Shown here: in pieces, positions 57,971-59,434 of the stretch | Layout: each line of letters opens with the position of its first letter | Numbering within the stretch: position 1 is the first letter of the stretch | Assembly (NCBI GenBank): GCA_905197905.1 | Contig: CAJKAP010000014.1 | Span: 1 to 59,434, forward strand | Source of the DNA: an uncultured Sutterella sp. | GTDB taxonomy: Bacteria; Pseudomonadota; Gammaproteobacteria; Burkholderiales; Burkholderiaceae_F | Length of the DNA: 59,434 bases | Direction of reading: 5' to 3' | The notes under the pieces: generated by a model | Databases searched by the model: none | Seen by the model: only the letters and a program-made list of their open reading frames with translations | What the model was told of the DNA's origin: nothing | Position numbers and translations under genes: made by a program

Positions 57971-58186
57971 TTTCTGTCTCCTTAATCATTACTTTGCTCT
58001 CCGCTAATCAGTGCGGAAATTCTCAGTTTTCAAAGTTAAAACCAAGTATAGCCCGAGACGTTCTCCAAAGGCTAGAAAGAGCAAAGAGAGGAGCGGGGTT
58101 TCCCACTTTTCCCTGTCAGGCTCTTTTGACAGAGGTTGATAAAGCGTTGGCGCTAAAAAAATATTTTCTTTAAGGATTTTTTGTGT

Positions 58187-58192
58187 TATAGT
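58187..58192 (+). promoter_or_regulatory. Extended -10 promoter element
   Basis: TATAGT preceded by TG one base upstream (TGT-TATAGT), a typical extended -10. Its start would lie just ahead of the direct repeats and the long leader of the stub gene. Confidence 0.5.
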
Positions 58193-58218
58193 TCAGCGTT
58201 TTGACGATGTTTTGACGT

Positions 58219-58257
58219 GATACCGAAGTCCCTCGGTCCTCGAGAGCTTTCGGTATC
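58219..58257 (+). promoter_or_regulatory. Leader hairpin upstream of the disrupted gene
   Basis: GATACCGAA (58219-58227) pairs perfectly with TTCGGTATC (58249-58257); an inner CTCG/CGAG pairing is possible. It falls in the transcribed leader, about 100 nt before the start at 58356. Confidence 0.5.
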
Positions 58258-58355
58258 TGACCAAAAGGCAGACCTTCCCACCCTCACTCCTTTTTCAAAG
58301 CGTGTCCACCCATAAAAAGCCACTGTTGAGGCAGTGGAACTCTTAGGGGCGAACT

Positions 58356-58553
58356 ATGCCTAAAAAATTTAACCTATCTCCTCTTGCTATCGAATTAGGA
58401 GCCGTTCTTTTTGCCCTCTCCCATTCTTCTTATCTCTATGCCAACACGCCTGTTGAAGTAGATCAATTGGAAGACAAAATCATTAGTTCACACGCAGATG
58501 AACGTACTGATGGCGATTTATCGAGCTACGAAGAACCGTTCAAAAAATCATGA
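58356..58553 (+). pseudogene. N-terminal stub of an exported protein, cut off beside the IS element
   Basis: 65 codons starting ATG 58356. They encode a signal peptide (MPKKFNLSPLAIELGAVLFALSHSS, then YLYANT) and an acidic stretch VEVDQLEDKIIS-HADE reminiscent of the mature N-terminus of TonB-dependent receptors. The frame then stops where the presumed IS200/IS605 right end begins. The long leader with promoter and hairpins suggests a real, once-longer gene. Either it was interrupted by the insertion or the remaining part lies beyond it. The receptor reading is inference from a short segment. Confidence 0.5.
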
Positions 58554-58559
58554 ACAAAT

Positions 58560-58998
58560 CTGTACATGACCTTTCTTATTTTCTTTTCGCTCTGATTTTG
58601 TAGCGACTTCTTATTCAGGAAACGGTGATTTTCCCAAAGGTTGCTACTCTTTCAGTCCTGCCGAGTACGGTTACGAAGGCTGAGCCCCCGCCCGGCGATG
58701 GCCATGTCCTACTCTATCTTCACCACCAGATATCGTAAAACGGCGTTTTTATGCTAATCCCCTCGGTATATGCCACGTGCCCGCATTTTGTGTAGTTAGC
58801 GCCATTAAGTTTTGGTTTTAATGGGGGCGGATCTGTGCCGTAAATACTAAGTTGATCTTCTATATCTATAATAAAAACTATCGATATGGATTGATCTCAT
58901 AGCTATTTAAAAACTATGAGGATCTTTATATTATACACAAACATTAAGATAATGCAAATTTTTTAGCGGTTTGCGCTTTTTTCATCCCACGGTTCTCG
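58560..58998 (-). ncRNA. Candidate TnpB omegaRNA (reRNA) region
   Basis: In TnpB elements the guide RNA comes from the 3' side of tnpB up to the right end. Here the minus strand downstream of the tnpB stop contains a GC-rich segment (about 58620-58710). It shows CGGGCGGGGGCTCAGCC, a GTACTCGGCAGG loop and CCTTTGGGAAAATCACC stretches that look like folded RNA rather than code. The A/T-rich part nearer tnpB has a GATCTCATAG/CTATGA-GATC palindrome (about 58891-58923). The guide would be the flanking sequence left of the element end. Boundaries are estimates. Confidence 0.5.
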
Positions 58999-59434
58999 CT
59001 ACTTCGTCTTCTTAGCGATCTCTTCCCTGATTTTACGCACCTCTGAAGGGGACGCATCAAGAGGAATATCCTCTGTAAGATGAGCTGTGCCCCGAATGTT
59101 TTTAGCTGCATTAACATCAGCGTGAGCTTCAAAACCACATTTCAAACACTTGAACTTCTCTCCATGACGATTGCCCTTCTCAATATGGCCACAGCAAGAG
59201 CACATCTGTGAGGTATAGGCTGGGTTCACTTTGGAAAGTTCCACGTTATAAAACGCACATTTTTCTTCGATCACTCTCGCGATGTAACCATGTACCCAAT
59301 AAGATAAACGGCGATTGGTTCTTTTGCCCATTCCGCCTACTTGCACACCACTCAAATTTTCCATGATGATTCTATTAACCGGGACTTTTTGACCCACAAA
59401 CATCTTGTTGGTTGCTCTACCGACAAAGTTCACA
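58999..59434 (-). CDS. tnpB: TnpB RNA-guided endonuclease, C-terminal part
   Basis: The visible 144 or so residues are the C-terminus; the frame continues beyond the window. RIIMENLSGVQ carries the RuvC-II Glu. TSQMCSCCGH and FKCLKCGF form the four-Cys zinc ribbon, and HADVNAAKNI carries the RuvC-III Asp. This part is therefore catalytically intact as far as visible. TnpB is the nuclease of IS200/IS605 elements that cuts at a transposon-adjacent motif with its omegaRNA. A Lys-rich tail ends the protein. Confidence 0.88.
   Translation of the reverse strand, partial: VNFVGRATNKMFVGQKVPVNRIIMENLSGVQVGGMGKRTNRRLSYWVHGYIARVIEEKCAFYNVELSKVNPAYTSQMCSCCGHIEKGNRHGEKFKCLKCGFEAHADVNAAKNIRGTAHLTEDIPLDASPSEVRKIREEIAKKTK

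Larger units (their letters stand above)
57971..58355. other. Divergent intergenic region with structured leader
   Basis: 385 bp. Plus-strand signals: an extended -10 (TGTTATAGT, TATAGT at 58187-58192), an 11 bp-period direct repeat GTTTTGACG (58198-58206, 58209-58217), and a 9 bp hairpin GATACCGAA/TTCGGTATC (58219-58227, 58249-58257). A CCACTG/CAGTGG hairpin comes just before the start of the stub at 58356. Minus strand: the TATACT of the neighbouring gene. Confidence 0.5.
58560..59434 (-). mobile_element. IS200/IS605-family element carrying tnpB (right part)
   Basis: The right portion of an IS605-type element runs leftwards from the window edge: tnpB C-terminus, then about 440 bp of structured non-coding DNA towards the presumed right end around 58560-58600. 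The exact boundary is not visible without a second copy; the left end lies outside the window. A TCGCT/AGCGA stem near 58591-58610 may be the terminal hairpin. Confidence 0.7.

Noticed and set aside
58200..58355. Possible cobalamin riboswitch (GGGAAGG and GTCAGATACC-like words on the minus strand, GCCACTG-like hairpin)
   Set aside because: The words are on the opposite strand to the nearby stub gene, their order is incomplete and the conserved B12 core upstream is missing. Simple hairpins explain them better.
1..59434. CRISPR array or tRNA/rRNA genes
   Set aside because: No regularly spaced direct repeats with unique spacers and no cloverleaf or rRNA-like sequence were recognised by reading.

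Overview
This window looks like a chromosomal contig from a gut-associated betaproteobacterium, most likely of the family Sutterellaceae (Burkholderiales). That is an inference: it rests on the family mix seen here (large classical autotransporters with near-identical barrels, a Tat-exported flavocytochrome c-type flavoprotein beside a LysR regulator, HybE/HupK-type NiFe hydrogenase maturation, type II QueF), not on a marker gene. No rRNA or tRNA gene was recognised. Both ends are mobile-element fragments: the 3' end of an IS1-family element on the left, and the C-terminal part of an IS200/IS605 TnpB with its presumed omegaRNA on the right. This suggests the contig was cut at repeats.

Left to right: an exported thioredoxin-like protein; a tandem pair of small, related proteins with an SSB/OB-fold-like pattern; a LysR regulator; a small RHH-like protein and gpmI; two consecutive autotransporters; a six-helix membrane protein; an asparaginase; a lipoprotein; an orphan HicB-like protein; sstT; an RluA-family pseudouridine synthase; a Tat-exported 17-residue-repeat protein; and a divergent LysR/flavoprotein pair.

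The centre (about 22.3-35.4 kb) is a cellulose locus: bcsR-like, bcsQ, bcsA, bcsB, bcsZ, a large GGDEF-like/EAL/sensor/GGDEF protein and bcsG. BcsA has a PilZ domain with an intact c-di-GMP motif, so the cyclase/phosphodiesterase protein in the same locus is its probable controller. BcsG predicts phosphoethanolamine-modified cellulose. No bcsC lies in the locus. A good sigma70-type promoter precedes the operon, with strong hairpins just ahead of bcsR and between bcsA and bcsB. Next come an acidic orphan protein of 549 residues whose Shine-Dalgarno sits inside a two-tier hairpin, then ppaC and bcp.

The 39.3-48.8 kb region is a NiFe hydrogenase maturation cluster: hybE, hupK, hypA, an unrelated-looking membrane protein, hypB, hypF, hypC, hypD, hypE. 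It makes the Ni-Fe(CN)2CO cofactor and handles subunit export, but no hydrogenase structural gene is present. Housekeeping genes follow (HU, a GT25 glycosyltransferase, a PLP-dependent threonine-aldolase-family enzyme divergent from a pyridoxal/pyridoxamine kinase, queF), then a third autotransporter, a coiled-coil-like protein of unknown role, and the N-terminal stub of an exported protein cut off next to the IS200/IS605 element.

Most operons end in clear rho-independent terminators. All functions are assigned by reading motifs; no database search was run.
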